Program-made: the position numbers and the translations under genes
Notes under the pieces: model-generated
What the model saw: the letters and a program-made list of their open reading frames with translations, nothing else
What the model was told of the DNA's origin: nothing
Databases searched by the model: none
Origin: Mesorhizobium sp. YM1C-6-2
Lineage (GTDB): Bacteria > Pseudomonadota > Alphaproteobacteria > Rhizobiales > Rhizobiaceae
Length of the DNA stretch: 64,000 nt
NCBI RefSeq assembly: GCF_003666685.1
Contig: NZ_RCIZ01000004.1
Location: forward strand, 248,001-312,000
Direction: 5' to 3'
Shown here: piece by piece, positions 15,538 through 26,004 of the stretch
How the letters are laid out: every line of letters begins with the position of its first letter
Numbering within the stretch: position 1 is the first letter of the stretch

Positions 15538-16368
15538 ATGAGCTTCCATGTCTATGCAAACGCTGCCGGCACCCTGAACCATGTGAGCGTGCGCAGGATC
15601 GGTATCGGCGATCTTTTCGACGCTCTTCGCGGGGGCCTTGACGATTTCATGGCCAAGCCCTCCCACGTCGTCTTCATCATTATCATCTATCCTATCGTCG
15701 GTGTCCTGCTCGCCGCCTGGACCTCATCCAATGCAAGCGCTCTGCCGATGCTCTTTCCGTTGATGTCCGGCTTCGCCTTGATCGGCCCGTTCGCTGCGCT
15801 CGGCCTCTATGAGATCAGCCGGCGGCGCGAGGAAGGGCTCGACACTTCCTGGTCGCACGCTTTCGACGTTCGCCACTCGCCCGCGCTCCCGTCGATCGCG
15901 GCGGTGGGCATAATGCTGTTTGCGATCTTCATCACCTGGCTGCTGGTCGCCCAGGCACTTTACGTGCACACATTCGGTCCGACTCCGCCGGCTTCGCTCT
16001 CAAGCTTCCTCAACGAGATATTCCAGACCGAGCATGGCCGCATGCTGCTGATCGCCGGCAACGCGATCGGGTTCGTTTTCGCTGCGATCGTGCTTTGCAC
16101 GACCGTCATCGCCTTCCCGCTGCTGCTCGACCGCGACGTCGGCGCCTACGAGGCCATCCACGCTTCGGTGCGTGCGGTCGCGGCCAACCCGCTGCAGATG
16201 CTGGTCTGGGGCCTGATCGTCGCCGTGCTGCTCGCCATCGGGTCGCTGCCACTCTTTGCCGGGCTGACGGTGGTGCTGCCGATCCTCGGCCACGCGACCT
16301 GGCATCTCTACCGCAAGGTAATCGAGCCTGCGCCCACTTCGGCGCGGATTGGTTCCGTTGCGGCCTAG
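15538..16368 (+). CDS. DUF2189-type integral membrane protein
   Basis: A 276-residue protein with six or so hydrophobic segments, including VVFIIIIYPIVGVLLAAW, LFAIFITWLLVAQALYV and the AIVLCTTVIAFPLLLDRDVG region characteristic of DUF2189. The family is widespread in alphaproteobacteria, sometimes called cytochrome c oxidase subunit I-like, with no known activity. Start 15538 has GCAGGAGG eight bases upstream; an ATG at 15532 is too close to it. Transcribed away from the glk operon. Confidence 0.78.
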   Translation: MSFHVYANAAGTLNHVSVRRIGIGDLFDALRGGLDDFMAKPSHVVFIIIIYPIVGVLLAAWTSSNASALPMLFPLMSGFALIGPFAALGLYEISRRREEGLDTSWSHAFDVRHSPALPSIAAVGIMLFAIFITWLLVAQALYVHTFGPTPPASLSSFLNEIFQTEHGRMLLIAGNAIGFVFAAIVLCTTVIAFPLLLDRDVGAYEAIHASVRAVAANPLQMLVWGLIVAVLLAIGSLPLFAGLTVVLPILGHATWHLYRKVIEPAPTSARIGSVAA

Positions 16369-16415
16369 GCGCGGCCGGCGACCCTCCGACGGATCGGCGC
16401 CTGCAATCGACTTCG

Positions 16416-16427
16416 AGAACGCGTTCT
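16416..16427. promoter_or_regulatory. 12-bp palindrome, possible operator
   Basis: AGAACGCGTTCT is self-complementary and lies 55 bases upstream of the small exported-protein gene at 16483. It sits inside weaker arms CTTCGAG (16411-16417) and CTCGAAG (16440-16446), so it could also be part of a hairpin after the preceding gene. Confidence 0.3.
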
Positions 16428-16482
16428 GCTTGAATGCGCCTCGAAGCGCCGCCGGCACTTTGACGCAGACGGAGGTAATCGG

Positions 16483-16776
16483 ATGAGGAAGCTTCTGTTG
16501 GCGGGCGCCATGTTGCTGGCCGCTTCCGCCGCCTTCGGTGAGCCGGCCTATTCCATCACCAATATGAGCTGCGCCAGCGTCCAGGCCGCCGTGCAGGCCA
16601 ACGGCTCAGTCGTCCTTCGCTGGCGCTCACGGAGCGGCATGCCGCTTTACGGCCGCTACGTGTCGGACCGGCGGTTCTGCTGGTCGGGCGAGATCGTCAC
16701 CTTCGCCAGCGTTCCGGCGGCCGACAAGTCCTGCAGCGTCAAGAAGTGCGTCCTGAAGATCCACAACCGCTTCTGA
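16483..16776 (+). CDS. small cysteine-containing exported protein
   Basis: A 97-residue protein with a signal peptide (MRKLLLAGAMLLAASAAFGE) and a mature domain with four cysteines (MSCASVQAAV, RRFCWSG, KSCSVKKCVLK), expected to form two disulphides in the periplasm. Similar short proteins of unknown function occur in rhizobia. GGAGGTAATCGG upstream is a good ribosome site for the start at 16483. Confidence 0.72.
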   Translation: MRKLLLAGAMLLAASAAFGEPAYSITNMSCASVQAAVQANGSVVLRWRSRSGMPLYGRYVSDRRFCWSGEIVTFASVPAADKSCSVKKCVLKIHNRF

Positions 16777-16802
16777 CCTTGCGATGCGCAAGAACCCCGA
16801 AG

Positions 16803-16814
16803 GGTAGCGCTACC
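16803..16814. promoter_or_regulatory. LacI-type operator palindrome upstream of sugar ABC operon
   Basis: GGTAGCGCTACC is a perfect 12-bp palindrome with a central CG, the hallmark of LacI/GalR-family operators, 104 bases before the binding-protein gene. A second inverted repeat (16784-16792 and 16821-16829, ATGCGCAAG) surrounds it nearly concentrically. No LacI-family gene lies in the window. Confidence 0.5.
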
Positions 16815-16917
16815 AACTTCCTTGCGCATTGAAATGGGCTTGGCTAGTTTCCCTTGGGTCGGCGCCGGGAGGAAAACGATGCCGCTGCGAAACGCTCATC
16901 AGGAGGAGAGCAATTCC

Positions 16918-17865
16918 ATGAACAGACGTGAGTTTTTGGTATCGTCGGTGGCCGTCGGCGCGTTGGCGCTCGGGGCGCCCGCTGCATTCGCACAGGACAA
17001 GCTGACCATATTGGGTTCGGTGCCCAGCCTCAGCTTCCCGTTCTTCGTGCACATGCTGAACCAGATCAAGGTCGAGGCTGAAGCCCAGGGCGTCAACCTC
17101 ATCGAAAGCGACGGCCAGAATTCCGCGCCGAAGCAGACTGCCGACATCGAGGCGGCCATCGTCCAGAAGGTCAACGCGATCGTCATCTCGCCGCTTGACG
17201 TCAACGCGCTTGCGCCCGCCGTCGAGCAGGCGATCCAGGCCAGCATCCCCGTCGTCACCATCGACCGCCGCGTCGATGGCGTCGAGGGCATCCTCGCCCA
17301 TGTCGGCGCCGACAACGTCAAGGGCGGCGAGGCGGAAGCCCAGGCCGTCGTCGATGCCTTCCCGGACGGTGCGAAGCTCTTCCACCTGCAGGGCCAGCCC
17401 GGCGCCGGCCCGGCGATCGACCGCAACAAGGGCGTTCACAATGTCCTCGATCCGCTGAAGGACAAGTACCAGATCGTCTTCGAGCAGACCGCGAACTTCG
17501 CGCGCGCCGAAGCCCTGTCGGTGACCGAGGCCGGCCTCGCCGCCAACGGCAAGCCGGACGCGATCATTTGCGCCAATGACGATATGGCTCTCGGCGCCAT
17601 GGAAGCCTGCGCGGCGCGTGGCTTCAATGACGTCAAGATCTACGGCTTCGATGCGCTTCCCGAGGCGCTGGTGGCGGTGCGCGACGGCAAGCTTGCCGGC
17701 ACGGTCGAGCAGTTCCCCGGCGAGCAGTCCCGCACGGCGGTGCGTATCGCCGTCGCCTACGTCAAGGACAAGACGGAGCCTGCCGAGAAGCTCGTGCTGC
17801 TGACGCCAATCGTCATCGGCAAGGACAATCTCGACAAGGCCGAGCGCCTCGGGGAAACCCAGTAG
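16918..17865 (+). CDS. sugar ABC transporter, periplasmic binding protein (ribose type)
   Basis: A 315-residue periplasmic-binding protein of the ribose/galactose class (Peripla_BP_4). Landmarks include VPSLSFPFFVHMLNQIK, NAIVISPLDVNALAPAV, VVTIDRRVDG and AIICANDDMALGAMEA. The signal has MNRREFLVSSVAVGA, a twin-arginine motif, so it is probably exported folded by Tat. The strong AGGAGGAG precedes the start. It captures a sugar and hands it to the permease at 19528; the exact sugar is not readable. First gene of a three-gene operon. Confidence 0.9.
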   Translation: MNRREFLVSSVAVGALALGAPAAFAQDKLTILGSVPSLSFPFFVHMLNQIKVEAEAQGVNLIESDGQNSAPKQTADIEAAIVQKVNAIVISPLDVNALAPAVEQAIQASIPVVTIDRRVDGVEGILAHVGADNVKGGEAEAQAVVDAFPDGAKLFHLQGQPGAGPAIDRNKGVHNVLDPLKDKYQIVFEQTANFARAEALSVTEAGLAANGKPDAIICANDDMALGAMEACAARGFNDVKIYGFDALPEALVAVRDGKLAGTVEQFPGEQSRTAVRIAVAYVKDKTEPAEKLVLLTPIVIGKDNLDKAERLGETQ

Positions 17866-17881
17866 CGCGACTAGAACGGCT

Positions 17882-17916
17882 GCAGGCCGGCCCGCCCGAT
17901 AACGGGGCCGGCCTGC
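17882..17916 (+). promoter_or_regulatory. intercistronic mRNA hairpin
   Basis: Arms 17882-17893 and 17905-17916 pair perfectly over 12 GC-rich bases with an 11-base loop, between the binding-protein and ATPase genes. Such hairpins stabilise or attenuate the message so that binding protein exceeds transporter. Confidence 0.65.
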
Positions 17917-17950
17917 GTTCTTCGGATGTCCATTCCGCGGGGAGAGAAGC

Positions 17951-19527
<1,577 letters not shown>

Positions 19528-19531
<4 letters not shown>

Positions 19532-20544
19532 GCAGCACGGTGGAACAGGACGGACGCGGCGGCGTCAATCTCACGCGCCTGATGGTGAATTTCGGGCCGC
19601 TCATCTTCCTTGCGGCGCTGATGATCGTCTTCACGGTGATGAGCCCGAACTTCATCGACCCGCTCAACATCTTCAACATATTGCGCCAGATCTCGATCAC
19701 CGGCCTGATCGCGCTCGGCATGACCTTCGTCATCCTCACAGCCGGCATCGACCTTTCGGTCGGCTCGCTGCTCGCGCTCTGCGGCATGGTGGCGGCAGTG
19801 GTGGCCAAGGGCGGCACGGCCAACACGCTGTCGCTTTCGGCGTCCGGCGGAACCGGCTACGGCTGGTTCGCGGCGCTGCTCGCCGCGGTCGCGGTCGGCG
19901 CGCTCGCCGGTTATGTGCAGGGCCTCGCCATCACGCGCCTCAAGGTGCCGCCCTTCGTGGTCACGCTCGGCGGCCTGACCATCTTCCGCGGGCTGACGCT
20001 GACCATCTCCAACGGCGGACCCATCTCCGGTTTCGACGCCTCCATGCGCTGGTTCGGCAACGGGATGGTCGGCCCGGTTCCGGTGCCGGTGATCATCTTC
20101 GCGGTTGCCGCCATCCTCTGCCACATCGTGCTGCGCTACACGCGCTACGGCCGCGCCGTCTATGCCGTCGGCGGCAATGCCGAGGCCGCGCGGCTCTCGG
20201 GCCTGCGCGTCGACCGCGTCCTCGTCTCGGTCTATGTGATCGTCGGCTTCTTCGCGGGGCTGGCGGCCTTCGTGCTGTCGGCGCGGCTGAACTCGTCGGA
20301 AGCCGTCGCCGGCATGGGCTACGAGCTGACGGTGATCTCGGCCGTCGTCATCGGCGGTACCTCGCTTTTCGGCGGCATCGGCAGCGTCGGCGGCACCGTG
20401 GTGGGCGCCGCGCTCATCGGCGTGCTGCAGAACGGGCTGCAGTTCAACAATGTGTCGTCCTACACGCAGTCGATCGTCATAGGCCTGATCCTGATCCTCG
20501 CCGTTGCTTTCGACCGCTTCCTGAAATCGCGCGTCAGGCGCTGA
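19528..20544 (+). CDS. sugar ABC transporter, permease (RbsC-like)
   Basis: A 338-residue inner-membrane permease of the BPD_transp_2 family, with about eight to ten hydrophobic segments. Diagnostic text includes ISITGLIALGMTFVILTAGIDLSVGS, given here only in part, and the cytoplasmic loop AVGGNAEAARLSGLRVD, which contacts the ATPase. It forms the homodimeric channel for the sugar carried by the protein encoded at 16918. Overlaps the ATPase gene by ATGA and is followed by a long terminator hairpin. Confidence 0.93.
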
Positions 20545-20648
20545 CGCGATTCGGCGCATTTGCTTGCCATGGCTGGGTCCTTGGTTGAGCGCGTGTTTCA
20601 TCATCGCCACGCCCTGCTTTCGCAATCTGGCCGTTGAAAGATGTGGGA

Positions 20649-20719
20649 GGCGGCGCATGGCTGCGACGTCTTCTAAGTAATCTAGTTGACGCGCAGCCAT
20701 GCGCCGCCGGCGTTTTTTC
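20649..20719 (+). terminator. long terminator hairpin after ABC operon
   Basis: Arms 20649-20665 and 20692-20708 are perfectly complementary over 17 bases, with a 26-base loop, and a run of six T follows at 20712-20717. The stem is unusually long for a simple terminator but the geometry fits. Confidence 0.7.
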
Positions 20720-21245
20720 CCGCTGCCGTTCCCGGTCCATCCCCTTCCGATAGGCTGGAGGAGCGGGCGCGCAGGCCAGCACCGGGACCGGAGCCGCCCA
20801 TGTGACCAACACGGGACGCGATCCAGCGCCACACTTGCCTGGATGGAGGTCGTGTACACCCGTTCCCACAAGCAAGCTGCTGACGAGGAGTATGCGGGAG
20901 GCGGCAGGGGTGTTGGTAAAATGGTAGGGCGAGGAGAGGCTGAAATCGTATAAGTGATTGATTTCAGGCTAATAAAAATTTCCTTCCTCGAAAAACTTGT
21001 TCACCGCTTACGCAGAGGCCGTGAAACCGATTCGGCCAGGTTTATCGACTGCCGCCCCAAGCAGCCGCGTAAGAGTCCACCCTCCGCAGAGCCCACCTTC
21101 CGCCTCCATCAAGCAACTTTTGAAAAGGGGAGGGGTGCAGAGCGAGGCAGGCAGGACGATAGGGGCAACGCTAACCTGCGATTACCCCTATCCATCGGAC
21201 GAATACCGGTTTTCAATTACGACGCGTTGGCAGCGTCTCTCCTTG
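20720..21245. other. intergenic region beside lone integrase
   Basis: No supported gene. Several short frames are open on both strands but have neither signal, motif nor ribosome site. The stretch 20940-21000 is AT-richer than the rest. If the recombinase at 21246 once carried an attachment site, this is a candidate location, though I see no direct repeat partner. Confidence 0.4.
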
Positions 21246-22220
21246 CTATTTGCCGGAGCTTCTCGCCTTCGTGATGGGCGGCTTGCCTGCGACGGCGCGC
21301 TCCAGGATCGGAACGCACACGTCGAGATCGTGCGTCGCCAAATGGGAATAGCGCATCGTCATCTGCAGCGTCTGGTGGCCGAGCCACATCTGGACACGCC
21401 TGATGTCGACGCCGCCGCGCACCAAGCGGGACGCACAGGTGTGCCGGAGGCAGTGCGGAACCAGTTCCATGTCGGTACCGAGGCCGATCGCGCCCTTGGC
21501 TTCGTGCCAGACGGCGCGGAACTGGTACTGCTTGATCTTGCCGAAGGGGCCGGATTTTTCACGTTCCATCGAACGGAGGATCTCGCGGACACGCTCGGTC
21601 AACGGCACGGTGCGGCTTCTGCCGGATTTTGTCAGCCAGAACGTTGCGGTGCCGTCGTGGACATCGTTCCAGTGCAGCCCGGTTGCCTCGCCGAGCCGTG
21701 CACCGGTGTCGACGAGGAACACCGCGAGTTGCCAGTAATGCTCCGAACGGAGGCGAATCTCGGCGAACAGCCTCTCCTCCTCGTCGATCTCGAGGAAACG
21801 GATACGGCCGCTTCGCTCCTTCTGACGGCGAAACTCGGGAAGGCTGTAGATATCCCCCATTTTGCAAGCCTTGCGGAGCAACTTGCTGAGCGCAGCCATC
21901 TTCCGATTGATGGTTGCGTTGCTGTTGCCGCGCTCGCGGAGCGTCCCGATCAGATCGTCCAGCGTCTCCTGGCTGAAGGTGCTGAACCTCTTGTTCAGGA
22001 ATATCTCGTCGATCTCGCCCAAAAAGGACTTCACATTCTCCTTGTGCCTGCCTTCGTCCCACAGGATCGGGCCGTAGGCGGCGAACAATTCCGAGATTGT
22101 GAAGGCTTCGACCTTCTTGACCAGTCGATTGGCGCCGAAAGAATAACTTACGCTGCTTGCACTTGTATCGGCAGCATCAGCAAAGTCCTGACCCTGCGCA
22201 GCGCTCATCCAGTTTTGCAT
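21246..22220 (-). CDS. tyrosine-type site-specific recombinase / integrase
   Basis: A 324-residue phage-type integrase. All catalytic residues are visible: Arg175 in DTGARLGEATG, His256 and Arg259 in PHCLRHTCASRL, His282 in WLGHQ, and the nucleophile Tyr291 in MRYSHL. An N-terminal SAM-like DNA-binding domain precedes (about 40-125). The start at 22220 follows GGGGATGGGA. No other phage, transposon or transfer gene is adjacent and no tRNA gene abuts it, so it is a lone integrase or the remnant of an excised element. Confidence 0.88.
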   Translation of the reverse strand: MQNWMSAAQGQDFADAADTSASSVSYSFGANRLVKKVEAFTISELFAAYGPILWDEGRHKENVKSFLGEIDEIFLNKRFSTFSQETLDDLIGTLRERGNSNATINRKMAALSKLLRKACKMGDIYSLPEFRRQKERSGRIRFLEIDEEERLFAEIRLRSEHYWQLAVFLVDTGARLGEATGLHWNDVHDGTATFWLTKSGRSRTVPLTERVREILRSMEREKSGPFGKIKQYQFRAVWHEAKGAIGLGTDMELVPHCLRHTCASRLVRGGVDIRRVQMWLGHQTLQMTMRYSHLATHDLDVCVPILERAVAGKPPITKARSSGK

Positions 22221-22344
22221 TTTTTCCCATCCCCCACCTGAAGGCTACGGCCTTAGGCGGTTTGGACGAAGCGTTTTTTTAACTGGAATGGTGAGTCGGC
22301 TACCAGTTACGCCCCCCGGCGCTCCGTTCCTTTCCTTGTTGTTG

Positions 22345-22382
22345 CAAAAAAGACACGGCCCGCCTTCGAAAAGGCGGGCCGC
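22345..22382 (-). terminator. rho-independent terminator of first porin gene
   Basis: On the minus strand an 11-bp stem (22371-22381 with 22356-22366, CGGCCCGCCTT) with a four-base loop is followed by TGTCTTTTTTGC. Classical terminator, 31 bases past the porin stop. Confidence 0.88.
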
Positions 22383-22412
22383 TTGACTGTTTCAGACTGC
22401 CGGCATGCCGGA

Positions 22413-23609
22413 TCAGCCGCCGAAGTTCGCCTGCAGACGGAGATAGCCGCCCCAAGCATCGGCATCATCGACGTCGAAGTTGTCGACATAGACGATTTCC
22501 GGAATGACGTGGAAGTTGTGGACCAGCTCGTAGTCAACGTTGACGGCGGTCGAGAAGTTCTCGAGGTCGTCATAGCCAACTTCGAAGTTGAGCGTGGCCT
22601 TCTCGTTGAAGGCCCAAGCGCCACCGACCCACACGGCCCAGTCGCCCTGCCACTGGCCGTAGTAGTTCGGGCTGTCGCCATCGAGGTTAACAAACCCAGG
22701 GGCGTTGTCGTTCCAGTCGTCGTCAACCGACTTCCAGCCGGCCATCACGAAGAGCGACAGAGCGTCGGAAGCGTTGAAGTCGACGCGACCCTTGACCGCG
22801 ACTTCTTCCCAGACGGAGTCATAACCAATGACACCGGAGACACCGCCCCAACCGCCGGTCCAGCCGACGCCGCCAACCACGTGCGGCACGTAGCTGTCAA
22901 TGGTGAAGCTGTTGTCGAACGGCGCCGGAGCCAGGCCGAACGGATTGTAGTCGCCATCGCCCGTTTCGAGAGCGACTGCAGCGGTGAAGCCGTTGCCGCC
23001 GTTGAAGGTGTAGGCGATCTGGTGGGTTCCGAACGGACCGTAGGGAACGAGACCGTCGTTCGAGACGCCCGACGAGTAGCCGGTGAAGGTCGAGAACAGC
23101 GAGTCGGTCTTACCGATGCGGAAACCGCCGAGCTCGATATAAGCGTGCTCGATGGCGACATAGTCATAGGCATCCGTGATGGCGAAGTTGGGCTGATTAG
23201 CACCCTCCAACACATCACCGGTGTCGTAGTTGAAGTTGATCTGGGCGTAGGTGCGCAGGGTGCCGAGTTCGGTTTCCGCACGGCTATCAACGCGAAGCGC
23301 GAAACGAACGCGCTTGAAATAGGTGTCGTCGGTCTCGAAGCCCGGGTTGCCGTCGAACACGGAATCGCGATCCAGAGCATTGTTGATGCCCAGAGCGTCG
23401 CCGACGCCGATGTCGTAGCGCATGTAGCCGGAGACCTTGAGGCAGGTCTCGGTGCCGGGGATGTAGTAGAAGCCGACGCCGTACGTGTCGCAGACGCGCA
23501 CGTATTCCATCGGTTCCGGTTCGGCGATCACCACCGCGTCGGCGGCGCGCGCACCGGACACTGCGACGAGAGCCGCAGCGGAGCCGAGAAGCAGGCCCTT
23601 GATGTTCAT
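22413..23609 (-). CDS. outer-membrane porin, Porin_2 (Omp2-like) family, copy A
   Basis: A 398-residue beta-barrel porin for passive diffusion of small solutes. A signal peptide (MNIKGLLLGSAAALVAVSGARA) is followed by the family start PMEYVRVCDTYGVGFYYIPG with two cysteines (VCDTYG, TCLKVSGYMRYDIG), alternating strand patterns, and a terminal aromatic strand ending RLQANFGG. The ribosome region CTGGAGGTCAGAAA is shared with copy B at 26005. The first 68 residues are identical to copy B, while surface-loop regions differ. A clear terminator follows. Confidence 0.93.
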   Translation of the reverse strand: MNIKGLLLGSAAALVAVSGARAADAVVIAEPEPMEYVRVCDTYGVGFYYIPGTETCLKVSGYMRYDIGVGDALGINNALDRDSVFDGNPGFETDDTYFKRVRFALRVDSRAETELGTLRTYAQINFNYDTGDVLEGANQPNFAITDAYDYVAIEHAYIELGGFRIGKTDSLFSTFTGYSSGVSNDGLVPYGPFGTHQIAYTFNGGNGFTAAVALETGDGDYNPFGLAPAPFDNSFTIDSYVPHVVGGVGWTGGWGGVSGVIGYDSVWEEVAVKGRVDFNASDALSLFVMAGWKSVDDDWNDNAPGFVNLDGDSPNYYGQWQGDWAVWVGGAWAFNEKATLNFEVGYDDLENFSTAVNVDYELVHNFHVIPEIVYVDNFDVDDADAWGGYLRLQANFGG

Positions 23610-23814
23610 TTTCTGACCTCCAGTCTAAAAAAGCGGAGGCCTCACATTTCGGGTCCTCTTCCGGGCTATTTTGCCGGAATTCAGATCGAAAAAATCAACA
23701 ATTTCAAAGCATTGAGAAATCTAACGGAATGGGAGGAAGTTAGGCCCGCCAGCAGCAATCGACCTCTAAGCGCTTGGCACCGCGGCGCCACGAGCGCGCC
23801 GACACCCCTGAAAA

Positions 23815-25452
23815 CTAGACCTCGGCGAGGTCCCCGAGCGCTTCGATCAGCGGCTGGATCTTGTTTTCGTACCTTTTCCAGCGCTTGACCGAAGAGGCAT
23901 AGATCGGCTGGCGCACCTGCCAGCGGCTCGGCGTGGTGACCGAGCGCTCTGTTTCGTGGAAGTTCAGGCATGCCTCGTCCCAGGGCAGGCCGAGGAAATC
24001 GATCAACCGACGTGATTCTGCCTCCTGGTCCGCGATCATGGCCTCGTAGCGGCATTCGTGGATGCGGCCCGGCAGCAGCGCGTACCAGTGACGCATCAGG
24101 CGTGCATACTCCCGGTAGTAGAGCCCGAGCGTGCGCAGGTCCGTGTTGTAGCCGTGCCTTTCGTTGAAGGTATTGAAAAAGCAGGAAATGCAGTTGTCGA
24201 TCGGGTCCCGCGTGCAATGAATGATCTTCGCGTTCGGAAAGAGAAGCGCGATCATTCCTATCGACTGGAAGTTGTGCGGCATCTTGTCGATGATTCGGGC
24301 CGATGAAGGGGCCATTCGCTGAACGAAACCGAGATAATTCTCCGCCAGCGAGCGAGTTTCCTCCGCAGTCAAGGCTTGCGGTGATTTCTGTATGGAGCCG
24401 TTCGGTTCATGTGTGTAACCGGCCGATCGGACCACCGATCCCAGCTTGGTGAGTTCGCCGGCGCCGTGCACCGCAGGATGGCTTGCACAGATCTGCTCGA
24501 TCAGGGTCGTTCCCGAGCGAGGCATGCCCACGATGAAGACCGGAACCGCGGTGGGATTGCCGAATCCCGTTTTCGACTTCAGCAACTGCGGCGTAAAGGC
24601 AGCAATCAGCGTATCGATTCGACGGCGGTAGGCTTCGATATCGAAGCCGTGGCCGGCTGCAAGCTTGCTGGCCTGGAACTGATCGACCGCCTCTTCGTGG
24701 CGTCCCATATCGTTGAAAATCTTGCCCGCCGCGTGGTGAAGTGCGATCCGGTCCGCCCGATCGAGGTTGGATTCCTTGAGCTTCGCGAAGATCGCGCCAA
24801 GTTCCACGGGTTCGCTTGAGAACTTCTGCGTGTCTGCCAGCGACCGGTAGGAGGCGGCGACGCGATACCCTCGCACGATGCTCTCTCTCAGGACGTCGGC
24901 GGCATCATCCATGCGCCCGAGCGCGATAAGCGCCGTCGCGTGATCGTAACGCAGCGCCGTGTGGTTTGGCTGAAGCTTTGTCGCTCTTTCGAAAAGCGGC
25001 AGGGCGAGTTCCGCCTCACCGGCTGCGGTATAGGATTTTCCAAGCGCGCCCAGAGCTGCGACCAGGTCGGGCTTGCGGGCCAGCACCTGTCGAAAATGTT
25101 TGATTGCGTCCGGGTGTTCGCCAGCCTCGCCGTATGCAGTTGCCAGAACCAGATGGGCTTCGGTCGAGTTCGGCTGCAGCGCGACGACCTTCTTGAAGAA
25201 GCTCACGGCAAGGCCGAAATCCTGGACGCGGCGCGCAAGCGCTCCGGCAAGCATCAGCGCCGGGACGTTGTGGGGATCGCGCGTCAGTATAGCGACGGAC
25301 AGCTTCTCCGCCTGGGCGACCTCGCCCCTGTCGTAGTGCTCTTTTGCCCTTCGCAGCGCCTCTTCTACGCCATTTTTGGCCGCCGGCGGCCGCATTTGGG
25401 GCTGGCGCACGGGTTTCAGATGCTTGGCGAAGGAGGTCGGCAATCTGCTCAT
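23815..25452 (-). CDS. TPR-repeat sulfotransferase
   Basis: A 545-residue two-part protein. Residues 30-290 are tetratricopeptide repeats (for instance AVSFFKKVVALQPNSTEAH, AIKHFRQVLARKPDLVAAL). Residues 305-545 are a sulfotransferase: VPVFIVGMPRSGTTLIEQI is the PAPS 5'-phosphosulfate loop and IIHCTRDPIDNCISCFFN the 3'-phosphate site. This architecture resembles tyrosylprotein-sulfotransferase-like bacterial proteins; the substrate is unknown. Start 25452 lies 54 bases from the 3' end of tRNA-Ser on the same strand. It sits between two inverted porin genes. Confidence 0.88.
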   Translation of the reverse strand: MSRLPTSFAKHLKPVRQPQMRPPAAKNGVEEALRRAKEHYDRGEVAQAEKLSVAILTRDPHNVPALMLAGALARRVQDFGLAVSFFKKVVALQPNSTEAHLVLATAYGEAGEHPDAIKHFRQVLARKPDLVAALGALGKSYTAAGEAELALPLFERATKLQPNHTALRYDHATALIALGRMDDAADVLRESIVRGYRVAASYRSLADTQKFSSEPVELGAIFAKLKESNLDRADRIALHHAAGKIFNDMGRHEEAVDQFQASKLAAGHGFDIEAYRRRIDTLIAAFTPQLLKSKTGFGNPTAVPVFIVGMPRSGTTLIEQICASHPAVHGAGELTKLGSVVRSAGYTHEPNGSIQKSPQALTAEETRSLAENYLGFVQRMAPSSARIIDKMPHNFQSIGMIALLFPNAKIIHCTRDPIDNCISCFFNTFNERHGYNTDLRTLGLYYREYARLMRHWYALLPGRIHECRYEAMIADQEAESRRLIDFLGLPWDEACLNFHETERSVTTPSRWQVRQPIYASSVKRWKRYENKIQPLIEALGDLAEV

Positions 25453-25505
25453 GCAGGAATGGCTACCAACAATAAGGAAGGGAATCCAGCAGCAGCGCGG
25501 GGTGC

Positions 25506-25595
25506 TGGCGGAGAGGATGGGATTCGAACCCACGAGAAGCTTCCACCTCTACGCCCTTAGCAGGGGCGCGCCTTCGACCACTCGGCCACCTCTCC
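25506..25595 (-). tRNA. tRNA-Ser (anticodon GCT)
   Basis: A 90-base class II tRNA on the minus strand. The acceptor stem pairs GGAGAGG with CCTCTCC, the anticodon stem-loop is CGCCC-CTGCTAA-GGGCG with anticodon GCT, there is a long variable arm, the T arm contains GGTTCGAATCC, and CCA is encoded. It decodes AGC/AGU serine codons. Confidence 0.97.
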
Positions 25596-26004
25596 GTCGC
25601 CGCGCTGGATAAAGAAAAGCACTCCCACAATCAACAGCCATCCCCGCCGCCATCGAAAAAACTATGGAGCCGCCTGCAAGCCTCGATTCGCCGGCGCCCT
25701 GGCGAAACAGCAGGCGAATCGCCTTGCGCTGCGGTTTCAACCCCTTCGCTGGCCCCAATGGTTAATCGAAGCTTTCCGGGCCCGGCCAAATCGTGTCATT
25801 TGTGCAACATCGCGTCCGGATAGCGGACCGACGACGGCAAACGGGGCTAGATCGTGGTTGAATGACGGCGCTCCATCGGTAATGTCGGCGATGAAGAAGC
25901 AGCGCGAGGCGCCTCTTTTTCGCAATTGGGGATGGGGCAGGGAACGCTGTCCTTCAGCAAAAATACCCAGACCCGTTTTTTAACTTTTGACTGGAGGTCA
26001 GAAA
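25596..26004. other. upstream region of tRNA-Ser and second porin
   Basis: No supported gene in 409 bases. It must contain the tRNA-Ser promoter (minus) and the porin promoter (plus). The final 20 bases before 26005 match the leader of the first porin, so the duplication includes the ribosome site. Confidence 0.45.

Noticed and set aside
22280-22309. Inverted repeat TAACTGG/CCAGTTA as integrase terminator
   Set aside because: The adjacent homopolymer is on the wrong side for termination in the relevant direction, and no gene ends there.
25737-25925. Small minus-strand frame upstream of second porin
   Set aside because: No ribosome site or recognisable motif; lies in the likely promoter region.
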